DNA of 64,000 nucleotides, from positions 1,303,501-1,367,500 of the forward strand of contig OU696575.1 of NCBI GenBank assembly GCA_916048095.2, in the 5' to 3' direction. The translations under genes were made by a program, and so were the position numbers. The notes beneath the pieces were generated by a model. It did not search any database, had not been told where the DNA came from, and worked only from the letters and a program-made list of their open reading frames with translations. The stretch's first letter is position 1. Every line of letters starts with the position of its first letter. Positions 34,393-45,980 of this stretch are shown here, one piece after another. Source of the DNA: Sacculina carcini. Taxonomy: Eukaryota; Arthropoda; Thecostraca; Sacculinidae.

Positions 34393-34570
34393 GATCCGGT
34401 ATCCGCTCTTGAGATACACCGTCACACAGTGATGCAGAAACTACACTACAGCACACACACACACACACGAAGATAAACAGATTGATGGAGAAACAAGCGC
34501 ACTCATGGAACCCTGCCAGTCAAGCGTAAAATCCTAACTTGTTTGTGTGCTGGTGTGTGTGTATGTGCTG

Positions 34571-34604
<34 letters not shown>

Positions 34605-35523
34605 TGGTGTGTGCTTAATCTTGGCTTTACAAATGGCTGAAAGTTGTAGCACGTGATGTCACAGCATTTTCGCAGAGACTTGAATACTTGCTGAATCAGC
34701 CGGTTTTCACAGAAAATATTGAGACTCGTGACTCATTGAGACAGATACATCCTAGAAAAATAATGACCACAAGTAAATGACAAATATATCCAGGAATGTT
34801 TATTCCAATTGTTTGATATTTACAAAGGAAACGACGATATTACAAAGAAAAACAATGAAAGAACACACACACAAAATCGGTTCTACGTAGTAAGTATAAA
34901 CACAATTTATTGCTACGTACAAAATTCACATTGAAAAAAACATAAGAAATATTAGTAACATTTCTCCTCGATCACCAAGGCAACCATCACCATAGCAACC
35001 AACAGTTATTAACAATTGATCATACACAAACACACACACGCGTAGAAAGACAAAAATTCAAAAAGTCGTTCTGTTCCGCCTCTCTCGTAATAACTGCATT
35101 AGAATGGAAATACCTCTGGAGGACAAACAGATGTGTGTGTGTGTGTGGCTGCATGTTTGTGTTCATTTTAATGTGTGTGTGTTGGTCGCAATCAGCGTAC
35201 TGATTATCAATGAAAACAGAATATTTTCGTATAAACTAAATCGATAAAAATGCCAACATATAACACACACACACATTTAGCTTCAAAACAAATTGCTCAC
35301 AGGAGGTATGCGACAATTATGACGCAGTCTATTCTGTGATGTTAATTTAGTGCGTCAGTTTTGTCTGCGTAGAATAGCGGTGTTAAAACCGCGTCACGTC
35401 ATGTTCCACAGAAGCACATGGCCAACAAATTAACAATCAAAACAAGGAACAAACACGCAAACATATAGAATTGCCAGGTTGAAATTGGCAACACTACAAC
35501 AAGTCGGCGAAAAATCGCCAAAT

Positions 35524-36239
35524 TTATTCGTACTGCGCAATTACAACCATCATATGAATGCCGACAATGAGGGCTGCCAGTTCGCGCACCGACTGCCACA
35601 CAGAGTTGCTAGATTCCAGCAGTTCTGGCAACACTGACACGCACGCAATGTAAATGAAGCCACCGGCGGTGAACGGCAAAATCCCGGCCGAAGCAGAAAT
35701 ATCTACACACACACACACATGCATGCACGTCAGTTTAATCTGTGAAAGAGGACAAATATATATATATATATATATGTTTGCCAATCTATATATTAATTAT
35801 TATTCCAAAATATAATTTCATTCTAGTTTGTGTATCTATATATATTCAAATTTGGTGTATTAATTGATTAGTTTCGTTTGTTTCTTCGTAAGCTCTGATT
35901 TTCCTCAATCCCAAGTGATATTTCTCAACAGGGTGGTAATATAGTGCACTTGCACTCTTCCCTGAATGCTACTGGACTTGCCTGTAATTAATAATAACAA
36001 GTTTACACACACACACACACAGAGAGACAGACAGACATACAGACCTGCTCCGTCGACCAACAGAGAGACAAGGGTGCCTGTTAAGGCGCCGATTGCAGTT
36101 AGCAATTGCAACATTATTGCACGTCGCGGACTCACTCCCGATTGTACAAGAATGGCGTAGTCGCCGATCTCGTGCGGAACCTCGTGCAAGATGATTGTCA
36201 GAGTTGTAATCACGCCTGTACACGCACACAAACACAAAC

Positions 36240-36273
<34 letters not shown>

Positions 36274-39200
36274 CTATATATATAAAAGAGATCCTCTGTG
36301 TGTCTGTCTGTGTGTGTGTGTGTCTGTGTGTGTGTTCGACCCTCCTTGGTCCATTTTCTATCAGCTATTATTCGGCCACCACTCAGCCTACCCGCTAACA
36401 ATTTATACCATCACGTTGGAAATTTTCTTGTCTACACTTTAGATTAAATTTTAAATTTCAAAAATGAAATCAAAAAAAGTTATAGCGGTGAAAATACAAA
36501 ATGAACCCTGAAAAATGCGAAAATTGTGGTCAATGCTCTGCCATCTACTCCTCATAAACCAGAAATGGTACAGCCAAACAGATTATACCACTGTGTAGAG
36601 AATTTTCTGTTCTACAAGATAGGTTATAATTCATATCCAAAAATAGAACATAAAAGATGTAAACATGACAAAATTTCAATCTATATTCAAAATTATATTT
36701 ATACTCCACGCGTCCAATTTTCTATACTTTTTTCTCTATGTATCAAAAACTAATTATCACACAACTAAATAAATAATACCATCATGCTGGGAATTTTGTT
36801 TGCTACAACACGGTATAATTTTTAATTTTCCAAAGTGTATTAAAAAAAAGTTACGGCGGTGTGAAGTCAAAATGACAAAGTCAAAAATGCAAAATTAGCA
36901 CTGGAAACCGTGAATGTTTTGGTAAATATTCCCCTATCTATTCCTCATAAACCAGCAATGGTACAGCTATAAAAATTATACTATTGTGTAGATAATTTTG
37001 TGTTCTACAAGAAAAGTTATAATTTATACCCACAAATGATACAAAAAATGTGTAAAATTGGCAAAATTGTCAAATACATCCAAAATTAAAATTGATCACC
37101 GGGCGCCTAAATTAATTCATTTTTCTACCTATTTCTCAGGAACTATTTGTCACACATTAAAATAAATTATATCATCGTGCTGGAAATTGTATTTTTTTAA
37201 ATGCGGTATAATTCTTAATTTTCCAAAGTGTATCTGAAGGAAGTGACGGCGGTGTAAAGTCAAAAGGACATATTGCCAATTTGACAGCTATTATGCGCAC
37301 TTGCGATTACACAGGAATATACTACTGTGTAGAGAATTTTGTGTTCTACAAGAAAAGGTATAATTTATACCCACAAATGATACAAAAAACGTGTAAAATT
37401 GGCAAAATTCTCAAATGCATCCAAAATTAAACTAGAACACCGGGTGACTAAAATTTATTCATTTTTCTACCCATTTCTCAGGAACTGTTTGTCATACCTT
37501 AAAATTAATTATACCATCGTGCTAGAAATGTTGTTTTCTACAATACAGTATAATTCTTAATTTTCCAAGGTGTATCTGAAGGAAGATACGGCGGTGTAAA
37601 GTCAAAATGTCATGTTGCCAATTTGACAGCTATTATGCGTACTTGCGATTACACATGAATATACACTGATTAAATTTCACTGAAGTCCAATCACAATTAA
37701 GAATGCATCATATTATCTCCAAGCATGGATGGTGTGGTTTTATTGCGTACAGTTTAATTAATGCTACACTCTACTGAATATAAAGGCTTTATTGTCCTCA
37801 ATAACGTTCCGCACGACGGGCGGGTAAAATGCTATTGGGAACAAAGTAAACTACTGAATTTAATTGTGTAATTTAATTGGTTTAATTTCAAGTTGCATAA
37901 GCATAAGTTGCATAAGGATATGGGCTGCAATATCATGTAATGCCAACTTATGCTGTTTTAGCGTAAGCATTAACCTGGAATTATAGAGATGACAGAAGAT
38001 TGCATTGTTTTGATAGTGTTGTGGAAAAACATGTTTTCTAAATTGAAACATAAATTTCACATTTAGACTTTTATATTAGCTATAACTTTCCTGTGGGTTT
38101 GTTTTTCTTTTTCAATTTGCACTAATTTTTTTATGAATTGAATATTAATTATATTTTATGAACTGTTCCGCACGACGGGCGAATTAAATGTATCTATAAA
38201 GAGTGGGTTTAAATGATAGCGAGGTATATGATATTTTGCTAGCAGTAAATATTCTAGCGATAAAAGTAGAATAGCTCTTAAGCAAATGATTTTGGAGAAT
38301 GATGTGAACCTTTAAATATATTTTGCGATCTGATGATATATGTATTAGGAATAATACGTAGCAGAATATAGATTGCATAATATAATATCGGCTGTAATAT
38401 CAAGGGCTGTATTATCGGTGTAATCCAAAAAATATCAACTGTATGAATATGATGCATTAGTGGAAGCATTAACCGGGAATTATGAGATAATATGATAATG
38501 GTGTATAATTATATCGCATTATGCAACAAATGTGAATTTAGCTACCTTACAGTTTGGTCCCGATACTATATTGGCGGGTTGAGAGAAAAGTATTGGTGGG
38601 CCGCGTGTTTGGGACCCCTGGGGTAGATAATCTCAGTCTTCTGATTACAAATTATGATCGCATCAGTATATTTTGTGATCACAAACTAATTAGTTAAATC
38701 ACCTCAGACTAGGCTGAGAGCGGTCAAGATTGGATGGTTGGGTTGGGTTGGGTAGGTTTGACTCAGGTTATATTGGGTTTTAATGATAGCGGAAAATATA
38801 TAAATTTTAACAATAAATATTATAGCGGTAAAAGTGAAATAGTACTTAAGCAAATGATATTGGGGAATGATGTTAAGTAATAAATATAGTTTGGAAACAT
38901 TCTGATGAAAAGATTTCATCATCTTTCATTGTTTGTTTCGTGTTTGTGTTCTGAATTATACCACACGACGGGCAGATTTATATATCAGGCGGGTTGAGGG
39001 ATAATATTTGTCAAAATAAGAACAAAAATATTCACATTTAGACTTTTCTATTGGTTAAGATATTTATAGGTTACATTTTTTGCTTTTCAATTTGTATTCA
39101 TTATATTTTATGGATTTGATATGAATTTTATTGTATGAATTGCTCCGCACAACGGGCGGGTTTTAATGCTATATATATACATAAAGAAGAAATTATCTGT

Positions 39201-42200
39201 CTGTCTGTGTATGTATGCTTGAATATGAGGTGACATAATTGCGCTGGTTCATGGTTCGCTGGTTCAATGATCAGGGGCTTGAAACGCAAACGAAGCGATG
39301 GCTCATTTTTATGAAATAAAAATGTCCCGCGGGCAGAAATAAAACGTTCAATTTCACCGTATAGAATGAATTCATATACAAAACTAATGGATTTGACTTC
39401 AAGAACCAGAACGGATGGTGTTCGAGTTCTGAATTATTCCTCACGTCGGGCGGGTTTAAATATGAGGCGGGCTGAGTGAAAATATGTTGTCAAAATAAAA
39501 TTAAAAATAATGAAATTTAGACTTTTTAATTAATTAAGGTCTTCATGAGTTTGCCTTATTTATTTTTAATTTGCAATATTTTTATGAATTGTTCCGCACA
39601 ACGGGCGGGTTTTAATGCGGTTTTAATGCTATATATATATACATAAAGAAGAAATTATCTGTCTGTCTGTGTATGTATGCTTGAATATGAGGTGACATAA
39701 TTGCGCTGGTTCATGGTTCGCTGGTTCAATGACCAGGGGCTTCAAACGCAAACGAAGCAATGGCTCATTTTTATGAAATAAAAATGTCCCGCGGGCATTT
39801 AGACTTTTCTATTGGTCAAGATATTTATAGCTTACATTTTTTGCTTTTCAATTTGTATTCATTATATTTTATGGATTTGATATGAATTTTATTGTATGAA
39901 TTGTTCCGCACGACGGGCGGGTTTAAAAAAAGTGTTTCCATTTTTTAGTTCATTTTTTCAAATGGTTCATTTAAAAAAGGTATTTTTTTTAATAAAAATG
40001 CTCCGCGGGCAGCAGCTATAGACAATAGAACGTTCAATTTACCCTGTAGAATTAATCCATACACAAAACCAATGGATTTGACTTCAAGATCCAGAACGGA
40101 TCGTGTTCGAGTTCTGAATTATTCAGCACGACGGGCGGGTTTAAAAATGACTCAGGCGGACTGAGGGGAAATATTTTGTCGAAATAAAAATAATTAAACT
40201 TATAATTTTCAATAGATGAATATTTTAATGAGTTTACGCTATTTAATTTTTATTTTTCCATATTTTTTATGAATTGAATATGAATTTCATGTTATGAATT
40301 GCTCCGCACAACGGGCGGGTTTGAATGCTATATATATACATAAAGAAGAAATTATCTGTCTGTCTGTGTATGTATGCTTGAATATGAGGTGACATAATTG
40401 CGCTGGTTCATGGTTCGCTGGTTCAATGATCAGGGGCTTCAGACGCAAACGAAGCGATGGCTCATTTTTATGAAATAAAAATGTCACGCGGGCAGCAATA
40501 AAACGTTCAATTTCACCGTGTAGAATGAATTCATATGCAAAACTAATGGATTTGACTTCAAGAACCAGAACGGATGGTGTTCGAGTTCTGAATTATTCCG
40601 CACGTCGGCCGGGTTTAAATATGAGGCGGGCTGAGTGAAAATATTTTGTCAAAAAAAAAAAAAAAATAATGAAATTTAGACTTTCTAATTGATTAAAGTT
40701 TTTATGAGTTTGCCTTATTTGTTTTTAATTTGCAATATTTTTATGAATTGCTCCGCACAACGGGCGGGTTTTAATGCTAGTATATATATATATATATATA
40801 TATATACATAGACAGATATACACAAATATGAAGAAAACAAACACAAAAACAAGCACACAAACACACACACAGAGGCAGACATACAGACACACAAATACAC
40901 ACACACAACACACATACAGGCAGATACACAAACAAACAGGAAGGCATACACACACACATACGTACACGTATGTAGACAGACACGTAAATAGACAGACACA
41001 CACATACATAGCCAGACATACGTACACGTAGAGAGGCAGACAGACAGACGGACATACACATAAACAGACATACATACACGTAGACAGACCGACATACACG
41101 TAGACAGACATACATACACATAAACAGACATACATACACATAAACAGACCGACATACACGTAGACAGACATACATACACATAGACAGACATACATACACG
41201 TAGACAGACAAACATACACATAAACAGACAAACATACACGTAGACAGAAAGACACACACATAAACAGACAAACATACACGTAGACAGACAAACATACACA
41301 TAAACAGACAAACATACACATAAACAGACAGACACACACGTAAACAGACAGACAGATATACATATACATAGACACATAAACAGATATACATACACATAGA
41401 CAGACAGACATACACGTAGACAGACAGAGAGACAGACACACAGGTAGACACACAGACATCCACATAAACAGACAGACAGACGGACATACATACACGTAGA
41501 CAGAGAGACAGACGGACAGGCAAACATACACATAGACAGACGGACATACAGACCGATGGAGTGTCCGGCCAGGTAGGAGGAGCCGATGGCGAGACCATCG
41601 GTGAAATTGTGCGCAAAATCGGCCGCCAAATTGAGATATCCTGCCACCTTGACTTCTGTGCACCGGCAACAATAACGACGACACACATATACAATCAACA
41701 CCCATTAGTGGACAAACAGACACAGACACAAACACACACATACAAACAAACAAATAACGATAAATACACCATCATCGGATGATGGTATATTATTTAGTGC
41801 TATTTATTTATTATTTTCTTTTCCAATTATCTTTCTCTCTAAATCTTTTGGTCGCTTCCATGGTACATGGGGCCACCGCAGGGTGGTAATAGTGCTTGCA
41901 CTCTTCCCCCATGCTACTGGACTTGACTGTTATTATTAATAATACACACACACACATACGAACACGAAGGAGTGTGCATGCGCCAATACTTATTTCAACG
42001 GCTAAGGAATTCCAAAAACATGGTGATGATTGGACAAATGTTGAGTGTATACATTCTGCAATCCATAGACTGTATTGAATTAGGTAATAAATACACAATT
42101 AATTGCTGGAAATAACATGATTAAAACACACCTCCATCTGCTGATGAAATTTCGCTATTTCCAGCGCTGGCATCAGTGCTATTTTGTCTGGCGAGCCGCG

Positions 42201-43170
42201 CAGTTGAGCTGGCATCATTACTGGTGATATTCTCGTGACAATCTGCGGACGAATCCTCCTGACTGGCTGAATCAGCATCATCGGAGCAATGGCTGCTGGA
42301 GTTGTGCTGTTTCCTCTGTCTGATACTGCGTCTGCGCTCGGGTCGTGCGATTTTCTCGGCGTCTGTGGTTCGTGACTTGTTGGTCGAGGCTCCTGCACTG
42401 GCATCACCGCCGCCGTCGCTCGTGTGAGACCTGAGCGAGTGGCTGTGTCCGTGTCCGTCGCCTCCTTTCACCAGTCGCACAAATTTCTCCACCATGAGGA
42501 ACGCCACCATACCGGCCAGTACCCACAAGCCGACGCTCATGTCGTGCACGTGCGGCTCTGAGGCCGAGTGGCTGTGTCCGTGACCGCCCCCTGGCTCCGC
42601 CGATGACTCGACGGCCATCTGCGCGTGCGGGATCAGATGGAGGAAGGCGTCGCCTAACAGGCCACCGGCGGCAAAACTGAGCAGAACTTTGAGCAGCGGC
42701 CGCCGTTCAGCACTGGCGTCCAGTGGAATGGCGAAGAGCAGCACAAATGGCGCCGCACTCACCAGCAGTGTCGAGCCGAGCGCCTTGGCCCATACAGTCT
42801 GCCAGTCGTCGGTCGTTGAAGAAGAGCCTGCACGCGCGGCAGAAACCCGGGCTAGCTCCTCGCGCACACGAGCCTCCTCCCCGCTGTGAGCTGCACTGCG
42901 GTCGGGATGCGGATTGTGATGGTCATCGTCATCATGGTGATGATGGTCGTGATGATGATGGTGGTGGGAAGATGGATCGTTGGCCTCTCGCGAGTATTTG
43001 AAGGCCGGTGGGTGATCGTGGTGGTCGTGATGGTGTTCGTGGTCGTGATGGTGTTCGTGGCTGTGGCCGTGCGAGTCGGCAAGCCGAGGCAGGCCCAGTA
43101 AAATTACGACGGCAATCAAACAAACCGCTACCCGTCTCAAAAACCTCCGACTGACCGGCATCCAAGCCAT
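35524..43170 (-). CDS. SLC39A7: zinc transporter ZIP7 (SLC39A7 / KE4 / Catsup)
   Basis: Four exons on the minus strand: 43170-42132, 41655-41554, 36215-36045 and 35702-35524; phase 1 throughout, 496 residues. Signal or TM segment at the N-terminus, a long His-rich lumenal region ([18 protein letters not shown]), TM segments with [16 protein letters not shown], and a second His-rich cytosolic loop ([10 protein letters not shown]) with Ser-rich stretch. The zinc-site helices follow: [18 protein letters not shown] in exon 2 and [14 protein letters not shown] in exon 3. Exon 4 has [20 protein letters not shown] and ends VIAQYE. All expected zinc ligands are present. ZIP7 releases zinc from ER/Golgi to cytosol. 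Intron 2 (5.3 kb) is filled with tandem repeats; introns 1 and 3 each hold an ATT-tailed repeat copy. Confidence 0.95.
35929..36000 (+). repeat. ATT-tailed dispersed repeat, copy 4 (3' end only)
   Basis: CAGGGTGGTAATATAGTGCA to TGTAATTAATAATAACAA; the 3' 70 bp of the family, 45 bp from an SLC39A7 splice donor. Confidence 0.7.
36400..37680. repeat. tandem repeat, about 340-390 bp unit
   Basis: GTGTAGAGAATTTTNTGTTC recurs at about 36594, 36985 and 37326, each followed by CTACAAG and a TATAATTTATACCCACAAAT-like stretch. Within each unit a second related block (ATTATACCATCNTGCTGGAA and TAATTTTCCAAAGTGTAT) alternates with it. Three or more diverged copies; no coding potential. In SLC39A7 intron 2. 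Confidence 0.8.
37800..40780. repeat. complex array built on CCGCACRACGGGCGGG
   Basis: At least eleven copies of TCCGCACRACGGGCGGGTTT or close variants (about 37808, 38164, 38948, 39140, 39436, 39590, 39905, 40122, 40303, 40597 and 40752). From 39134 the spacing is 310-450 bp, with long shared units. One half-unit runs AATGCTATATATATACATAA, then (CTGT)n, GGTGACATAATTGCGCTGG and GATGGCTCATTTTTATG. The other runs TTTAAATATGAGGCGGGCTG. CCGC...GCGG can form a short stem. It resembles tandem Helitron/Helentron-type non-autonomous units, but I see no helicase or Rep ORF. Confidence 0.7.
40790..41550. repeat. TAGACAGACATACATACACR minisatellite
   Basis: Roughly 750 bp of 14-20 bp units (CACGTAGACAGACATACATA and CATAAACAGACATACATACA variants). 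Opens long spurious ORFs on both strands. Ends directly at the SLC39A7 exon 2 donor. Confidence 0.9.
41765..41945 (+). repeat. ATT-tailed dispersed repeat, copy 5
   Basis: CATCGGATGATGG, TCCAATTATCTTTCTCTCT, GGTACATGGGGCCACCGCAG, CATGCTACTGGACTTGAC, then a TTATTATTAATAATA tail. In SLC39A7 intron 1. Confidence 0.75.
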
Positions 43171-44078
43171 TGATACACTGACAATTACACGAGCACAAGA
43201 ATATGGTTATTTATGAAAATGGAAAATTTTGATAGCAGCAACGCAAAAATTGAGGACGTAAATTAGGCAAGAGAGAAGATCCCTGTAGTGTACAAAAGCG
43301 ATGCGAAAAACACAACACAACATACAACACACGCCACTCAAATGATACGTTATATGCAACAAGTTCGTATACTTCGCATCACAAATATCCGAATTAAAAT
43401 TTTGTTAGGATATTTCGTCGATGACTCTAATCAAAATGTGAGAATGTTGAAACAAAAATATGACAAAAACATCACAAATTAGAGAATTTAGAGAACAAGC
43501 TGTATGACCGATTAGATTATCGAGTGGTCATCAGATATATTGAGACAATAGCAACGCTATATAAACGTATTAGCGGAATTGAATTTTGTTGTATTCAGAG
43601 CACAGAATTGGGTTGCTGAGTTGCCTCAGGCTAGTCAAGTACGTAATGAGTAAACTCACACTTCGCTAGGTTTTGTCATTTCTGACTTCACGATAAGCTT
43701 ATGTACAGACCGCATCGGACCACACAAACATTCGGACCACACAACAATTGAATTTTGTTTGAATGCATTTAGCTAATGCTGTTTTTTTTATCGTGTACGC
43801 GTCAAAGTCGTGTAGTTTCCTGAGATTCTTGAGGATCATTTTTGGGTTAATGTAAGCGATTGATTGTTTTGAGTAATTGATTTTTGTTTAGTGTCCCGTT
43901 TTCTCGGTAAGCATTCGTGTGTGGCTCTACCTGTTTTCTGGAAATCTCGGCGTTGTCTGCTGAAGTTGTGTGATTTAAGCATTGTTTTGTGTGTTGAATC
44001 TGACAATCCAGCGCGCTACTCCGATTGTGTATTGTACCAGCACATGTCGACCGCGTAGTTTACTTAATCTTCCACCAG
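43171..44078. promoter_or_regulatory. head-to-head intergenic region, SLC39A7 / PPIL4
   Basis: 908 bp between divergent start codons, AT-rich, no clear motif. Must contain both promoters; inferred from gene order. Confidence 0.35.
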
Positions 44079-45560
44079 ATGGCGGTAGTAGTTGAAACGA
44101 CCATCGGCGATTTTACTGTTGATCTTTTCACGGAGCAACGTCCGCGCGCCTGCGAGAACTTTCTCAAGCTATGCAAACTGAAACGCTACAATTTCTCACT
44201 GTTCCACAAGGTGCAGCGCGATTTTGTCGCTCAGACGGGCGACCCAGATGCCAATGGTCGCGGCGGCTTCAGCGTGTACGGCTTGATGTACGGCGAAGAG
44301 GCCCGCTTCTTTCATGGCGAAAAATTGCCCAAGTTACGTCACCTGAGCACCGGAACTGTCTCGTTCGCCAGTCACGGCGACAACTTGTTCGGCTCGCAGT
44401 TCTTCATCACGCTGGCCGATAAACTGGACAGTCTGGACGGCGATCACTGCGTGTTCGGTCAGATCACCGAGGGATGCCAGCAGCTGGTTGCCAAATTCAA
44501 CGAGATCGTATGTGACGCCGCCGGCCGGCCCTACCAGGACGTGCGTATCAGCCACACCGTGGTGTTGCACGATCCGTTCGATGATCCGCCTCTTCTCCGA
44601 CCTCCCAGCCGATCTCCGGAGGTGACACGCAGCGCCATCGAGTCGGACCGGATTTGCGTGGACGAGGCGCCGGATGACACGGCCGGAATGAGTGCCGAGG
44701 AGCTGCAGGAGCTGTTGGAGCAGCGCGAGACTCAGGCACGAGCCACCGTGCTCGAGATGATCGGAGATCTGCCCGATGCCGATTCAGCGCCGCCTGAAAA
44801 TGTGCTGTTTGTGTGCAAGCTGAACCCGGTGACCAACGACGACGATTTGCGCGTGATTTTCTCGCGGTTCGGCCGCATCATCAACTGCGAGATCATCCGT
44901 GATCGTCGCACGGGAGCCTCGCTACAGTACGGCTTCGTTGAGTTTGACAACGCGCGCTCGTGTGAGGACGCCTACTTCAAGATGGACAACGTGCTGATCG
45001 ACGACCGACGCATTCACGTGGACTTCTCGCAGTCGGTGGCTCGAGTGCGCTACCATGGTCGCGGTCGTGTCAGCTACGAGCGAGGCATGGATGCTGCGGC
45101 GGTGGGCAGGCAACATGCGGCCGCCGGGAGATCAGGTCCGTCAGGGTTCAGAGGAAGAGGAAGAACGAGACAGCCGGACAACCATTCCGAGGCAGGACGG
45201 AGCCGTGGTTCTGCGATGCCGTCTAGTCAGGCGAATGAGCGGAGAAGAGGAAGAGAAGAGCATGAGAGGAGTGGTAGAGGAAATGATTCAACGGTGGATA
45301 AGCTAGCGGAGATGGGAGTTGACAAGTTGAAGGCGTTGTTGAACGACTCCGACAGTAGCTCTGCCTCCGATACAGACAGCGACAGATCGAAGAAAAAGCG
45401 GAAAAAGAAGAAAACCAAGAAGAAACATAAAAAGCATCACTCGAAACGAAGGTCCCCTTCACCGCGGAGTCGCACCACCAAAAAGCACGTGAAAAGTAAG
45501 AAATCGAAGCGGCGACGTAGAAACTCATCATCGAGCAGTTCCAGTAACAGTTCATCATGA
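44079..45560 (+). CDS. PPIL4: peptidyl-prolyl isomerase-like 4 (cyclophilin + RRM)
   Basis: Intronless, 493 residues from ATG 44079 (the only ATG that matches MAVxxETTxGD of the family). The cyclophilin domain at 1-165 has FHKVQRDFVAQTGDP and GSQFFIT. A linker of PFDDPPLLRPPSRSPE type leads to a helical segment ending VLEMIGDLPDAD. The RRM at about 240-320 has ENVLFVCKLNPVTNDDDL, YGFVEF, KMDNVLIDDRRIHVDFSQSV. A Lys/Ser-rich tail with KKKRKKKKTKK-type NLS runs to SSSSSSNSSS. A nuclear, spliceosome-associated protein. The cyclophilin domain has Val-Gln-Arg in place of the classical PGF(M)CQ active site, as in vertebrate PPIL4, so isomerase activity may be weak. Confidence 0.95.
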   Translation: MAVVVETTIGDFTVDLFTEQRPRACENFLKLCKLKRYNFSLFHKVQRDFVAQTGDPDANGRGGFSVYGLMYGEEARFFHGEKLPKLRHLSTGTVSFASHGDNLFGSQFFITLADKLDSLDGDHCVFGQITEGCQQLVAKFNEIVCDAAGRPYQDVRISHTVVLHDPFDDPPLLRPPSRSPEVTRSAIESDRICVDEAPDDTAGMSAEELQELLEQRETQARATVLEMIGDLPDADSAPPENVLFVCKLNPVTNDDDLRVIFSRFGRIINCEIIRDRRTGASLQYGFVEFDNARSCEDAYFKMDNVLIDDRRIHVDFSQSVARVRYHGRGRVSYERGMDAAAVGRQHAAAGRSGPSGFRGRGRTRQPDNHSEAGRSRGSAMPSSQANERRRGREEHERSGRGNDSTVDKLAEMGVDKLKALLNDSDSSSASDTDSDRSKKKRKKKKTKKKHKKHHSKRRSPSPRSRTTKKHVKSKKSKRRRRNSSSSSSSNSSS

Positions 45561-45980
45561 CATCATCAGTGTTCAACAGTGTTCTCAGTCCAGGAATTGC
45601 CATGTCATCACATGTCCTCACTTGCACACAATCATGTCTCTGCGATGAAATATTCAATGACGTATTTGTTTTGTTCTCAACTAAGGTTGAAATAACACGC
45701 GAATGTCGGTACAATACACAAGACGCTGCTGTACAAATATCAATATGATTGCAAAACACATTTTATGAACACGATTTATCACCGACGACAGATAGCACAG
45801 TCAACATTTCACAATCTCGTGCATAATGGCTCAACACACTCACACACGCCAGCAAAACTCCGCATATTAGCCACGTGAAATGCACTGGAGGAAATGTTTG
45901 TAATAAACGCAGGATTCCATCGAATCTTGTCACGTGAAAACGCACAAATCTGAGCTAACCAATCAGGGAACGCGCTGAAG

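Larger units (their letters stand above)
34099..35523. other. convergent spacer crustin / SLC39A7
   Basis: 3' UTRs of two converging genes plus (TG)n near 34207-34236 and 34555-34610. TTTATT at 34906-34911 (AATAAA on the minus strand) is a candidate poly(A) signal for SLC39A7. Confidence 0.4.

Noticed and set aside
38560..38630. GGGCCGCGTGTTTGGGACCCC stretch resembling a hAT end
   Set aside because: Only one end is recognisable, so no element can be delimited.
40715..41753. Minus-strand ORFs over 300 codons (VCLSVCM-type repeats)
   Set aside because: Low-complexity translation of the TAGACAGACATACA minisatellite; only the short [10 protein letters not shown] segment at 41554-41655 is a real exon (SLC39A7).
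41960..42098. Minus-strand [11 protein letters not shown], reminiscent of LINE ORF2 ends
   Set aside because: Too short and without the following conserved block; not enough to call a LINE relic.
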